A DNA stretch of 64,000 nucleotides from JBGAPH01 sp046349955 (GTDB taxonomy: Bacteria; Planctomycetota; Planctomycetia; Pirellulales; JBGAPH01). The stretch is from positions 124,001-188,000 of the forward strand of contig JAXMBI010000010.1 of NCBI GenBank assembly GCA_046349955.1, in the 5' to 3' direction. Both the position numbers and the translations under genes were made by a program. Under the pieces are notes generated by a model. That model had not been told where the DNA came from, did not search any database, and was given only the letters and a program-made list of their open reading frames with translations. Positions 61,779 to 64,000 of the stretch are shown in pieces. Position 1 is the first letter of the stretch; each line of letters starts with the position of its first letter.

Positions 61779-62774
61779 TTACTCCGCGAACGCCGCGTCG
61801 AAGGCTCGGCCGCTGGGTTGGAAGTCGAGCTTCTGGCAGAACTCGGCCGCCTCGCGGGCGCCGTGTTCGCGGTCCATGCCCGAGTCTTCCCACTCCACCG
61901 AAAGCGGCCCGTCGTAGCCCACCTGGTTCAGGGCGCGGATGATCTCTTCGAAATTGACCGCCCCGCGGCCCGGCGAGCGGAAGTCCCAACCGCGGCGCGG
62001 ATCGCCAAAGTTCAGGTGGCTGCCCAAGATCCCTTGGCGGCCGCCGAGCGTGACGATGGCGTCCTTGATGTGAACGTGGTAGATGCGGTCGGGGAAGGCC
62101 CGGATGAACTCGACCGGGTCGACCCCCTGCCAGATCAGGTGGCTGGGGTCGAAGTTGAAGCCGAACTCCTTGCGGTGGTCGAGCGCCTCGAGGGCCCGCT
62201 GGGCCGAGTAGAGGTCGAAGGCGATCTCCGTCGGATGCACTTCGAGGGCGAACCGCACGCCGCACTCCTCGAACACGTCGAGAATCGGGTGGAAGCGGTC
62301 GGCGAGCAGCTTGAAGCCGTCATCGATCATCTTGGGCGACACCGGCGGAAAAGAATACAGCAGGTGCCAGATGCTGGAGCCGGTGAAGCCATTGACCACG
62401 CCTACGCCCAGCTTCTGGGCGGCGCGGGCCGTGTTCTTCAGTTCCTCGGCCGCCCGCTTGTTGACTTCGTCCGGCTTGCCGTTGCCCCACACGTAGGGCG
62501 GCACGATCAGCTTGTGTCGCTCGTCGATGATGTCGAGCACCGCCTGGCCGACCAGGTGATTGCTGATGGCGAAGACCTGTAGGTCGTGTTTATCGAGCAG
62601 TTCGCGCTTGGCCGCGCAATAGCCGTCGTCGGCCAGGGCCTTGTCGACCTCGAAATGATCTCCCCAGCAGGCGAGCTCGATGCCGTGGTAGCCGAACTCG
62701 CTGGCCTTCCGTGCCATGTCTACCAGGGGAAGGTCGGCCCATTGGCCGGTGAACAGCGTGATCGGACGAGCCAT
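61779..62774 (-). CDS. TIM-barrel sugar-phosphate isomerase/epimerase family protein
   Basis: 331 residues from ATG 62774, 6 bases after AAGGAG. Xylose-isomerase-like TIM barrel with FGYHGIELACWGDHFEVD, LQVFAISNHLVGQ, GVRFALEVHPTEIAFD, FNFDPSHLIWQGVD, IYHVHIKDAIV and SVEWEDSGMD, the metal-binding Glu, Asp, His, Glu residues in order. Substrate unknown; sugar epimerisation is likely. Single gene. Confidence 0.9.
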   Translation of the reverse strand: MARPITLFTGQWADLPLVDMARKASEFGYHGIELACWGDHFEVDKALADDGYCAAKRELLDKHDLQVFAISNHLVGQAVLDIIDERHKLIVPPYVWGNGKPDEVNKRAAEELKNTARAAQKLGVGVVNGFTGSSIWHLLYSFPPVSPKMIDDGFKLLADRFHPILDVFEECGVRFALEVHPTEIAFDLYSAQRALEALDHRKEFGFNFDPSHLIWQGVDPVEFIRAFPDRIYHVHIKDAIVTLGGRQGILGSHLNFGDPRRGWDFRSPGRGAVNFEEIIRALNQVGYDGPLSVEWEDSGMDREHGAREAAEFCQKLDFQPSGRAFDAAFAE

Positions 62775-63003
62775 GCGTTGCTCCTTGGGAAGGGAAGATG
62801 CCGAGGGGAATGCCGCGCAGCCGCCTCGGCCGCAGTGCTCGGCCCAGCGAATGCAAAGAGCCATTTTGTCAGATTCGCACGGCGGTGCAACTGGCGGGCG
62901 GCCAGCGAGTTTCGGCAAGTGGGCGCAGACCGAAGGCCGCCGACCCCGAACTTCGGCCCGAGTCAAGAAGCCGCGACAGCCAAGGGACAAAGCGCTAACC
63001 GGG

Positions 63004-64000
63004 CTAACGAGGCTTCTCGATCCCCGACAACTGCAGCGTGAACCGATTCTGCGGCCCCTCGTTGCGCTGCTGGCGGGTTGGGGAGTAGTCGTAGACCTCG
63101 ACGGTGGTTCCGTCGGCCTTGAATTCGAGCAGCCGCAGCCAGCCGTCGCCCCCCTTGGGCCGCATCTGGTAGTTCACGAGCACCTGATGCACGTCGCGCC
63201 CCCGGGGCGTCTGCGATGTCAGCCTGCCCAGCCCGTCCCCCAGCACGTGCCCATTGAGGGTGAGCACGAAGTTCTCGTACTTCGACACGAGCGCGTCCCA
63301 CAGCTGCTGGCCGTCGAACACGTCGTCTCGAGTCGCCTGGGCCACTCCGTAGGCGTGTGGATTCCAGTGCTGCTTGGGCCCGTACTTCTTCCAGTCGTAG
63401 CGCGTGTCGTCGAAGTAGCTGAACGCGTGCGTGATGAGCACGGCCTCGCGATCGGGGTGCGCGGCAACGATCTCGTTGGCCCACCGCACCACTTCGGCCC
63501 TGGGGCCGAACTCGAGCGCCAGGACCAGGAACTTGCGGCCGCCGGCAGCGAAACTATGAAAGCTGTTCTCCATCCGGCCGGGCTCCCGGTCGTACACGCC
63601 GCCGAACGTTGCGCTGCCTCGGAACCGCGAGACTGGAAAGTACTCGCTCAGCAGCGTGCTGCGATCCTGGCACGCTCCGCCTGCACTGTAGTCGTGGTTG
63701 CCGGGACAGAGCGCGTAGGGGATTTTGGCGTCGTCGAGAACCTGCATCGCCCGCGACGCGTTGACCCACTCGCCCCGCGTGCTGCGGTTGGTGACGTCGC
63801 CCAGGTGGAGAACGTAAGCGATGTTCCGAGCCCGCTGGTTCTCCGCGATCCACCGCGTTTGGGCCAGGTACGTGGCCGGGTAGGCCTCGCTATAGTTCTG
63901 CGTGTCCGGCAGGACGACCACCGTGAACGACCCGGGGGCGGGCCTCGGCGGCTCGCCGGCAAGCAGCAGCCCGTCGGCATAGGGATCGGCAGCCGCTTCC
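63004..64000 (-). CDS. Calcineurin-like metallophosphoesterase (start outside window)
   Basis: The frame is open to the right edge, so the start codon and any signal peptide are missing. About 330 residues visible. Metal motifs: VVLPDTQNYS, LHLGDVTN, CPGNHDYS, AVLITHAFSYFD and LNGHVLGDG, the two-metal phosphoesterase pattern. A region after the catalytic core ends with a beta-rich tail. Surface or periplasmic hydrolysis of phosphoesters is likely. A GTG in the visible part (63921) is an internal codon, because the frame continues upstream without a stop. Confidence 0.88.
   Translation of the reverse strand, partial: EAAADPYADGLLLAGEPPRPAPGSFTVVVLPDTQNYSEAYPATYLAQTRWIAENQRARNIAYVLHLGDVTNRSTRGEWVNASRAMQVLDDAKIPYALCPGNHDYSAGGACQDRSTLLSEYFPVSRFRGSATFGGVYDREPGRMENSFHSFAAGGRKFLVLALEFGPRAEVVRWANEIVAAHPDREAVLITHAFSYFDDTRYDWKKYGPKQHWNPHAYGVAQATRDDVFDGQQLWDALVSKYENFVLTLNGHVLGDGLGRLTSQTPRGRDVHQVLVNYQMRPKGGDGWLRLLEFKADGTTVEVYDYSPTRQQRNEGPQNRFTLQLSGIEKPR

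Overview
The window is a 64 kb piece of a high-GC bacterial chromosome, almost certainly from a planctomycete (Planctomycetota, probably Pirellulales-like; the order is a guess). The evidence is the gene content: two DUF1559 prepilin-like proteins, a DUF1501 protein, a PEP-CTERM protein with dockerin-like EF-hands, an FG-GAP/VCBS giant protein with an LEPR-XLL-like N-terminus, a CxxxxCH cytochrome-like protein, short proteins starting with an FSLR-type membrane leader, and many small conserved genes of the kind seen only in this phylum. No tRNA, rRNA or CRISPR array was found.

Layout. 1-1433: the end of a chemotaxis operon (cheB, cheR). 1615-3540: a small accessory zone with a decayed IS3-family element bounded by near-perfect 28-bp inverted repeats, a DUF3892-like gene and an HTH gene. 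3575-8164: two surface or secreted proteins on the minus strand, the first broken by four frameshifts and ending in 32 glycines. 8309-24205: core genes, mostly minus strand (pyrC, topA, pheT, a GNAT acetyltransferase, pheS, rplT, rpmI, an HpnN-like RND transporter, a glycosyltransferase), with a divergent PpiD/SurA-like protein. 24505-27502: a HEAT-like secreted protein, trpD, a zinc-ribbon/acyl-carrier-protein fusion and an HNH nuclease. 28001-34538: small zinc-binding protein, secreted nuclease, DUF1559, phoU, then a minus-strand block with yidD, rnpA, cbpA, two unknowns and proC. 35070-40153: a MerR/B12-domain regulator divergent from a fasciclin gene, then a sigma factor, an atypical SDR, a VOC protein and a class V aminotransferase. 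40224-49634: planctomycete surface and lipoprotein genes, a DUF1501 protein, a small histidine kinase and rhamnulokinase. 49945-58677: sulfate assimilation (cysH plus an Rrf2 regulator), a prolipoprotein diacylglyceryl transferase carrying a PDZ insert, fabI, a DEAD-box helicase and an SDR. 58931-64000: three small membrane-anchored unknowns, purU, a TIM-barrel epimerase and a metallophosphoesterase running off the right edge.

Several sets look functionally linked. pheS, GNAT and pheT lie in one direction behind rpmI-rplT, but infC is not at its usual place and a repeat element sits before pheT. rnpA and yidD overlap each other, and rnpA overlaps the upstream cbpA. cysH and the Rrf2 gene form a two-gene unit behind a clear promoter with a dyad inside it. 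The MerR/B12 gene and the fasciclin gene share a divergent control region containing a repeated TGAACGAWTT motif, and the sigma-factor/SDR pair lies just downstream. This resembles a light or photo-oxidative stress module with altered cobalamin-binding residues, which is the most promising candidate for an undescribed system here.

The intergenic DNA carries two families of dispersed palindromes. One, made of CACGGAGACACAGAG-like arms, occurs at five loci, twice as nested composites. The other, a CTCTCCC/GGGAGAG hairpin followed by GCAGGGTGAGGG, occurs twice.
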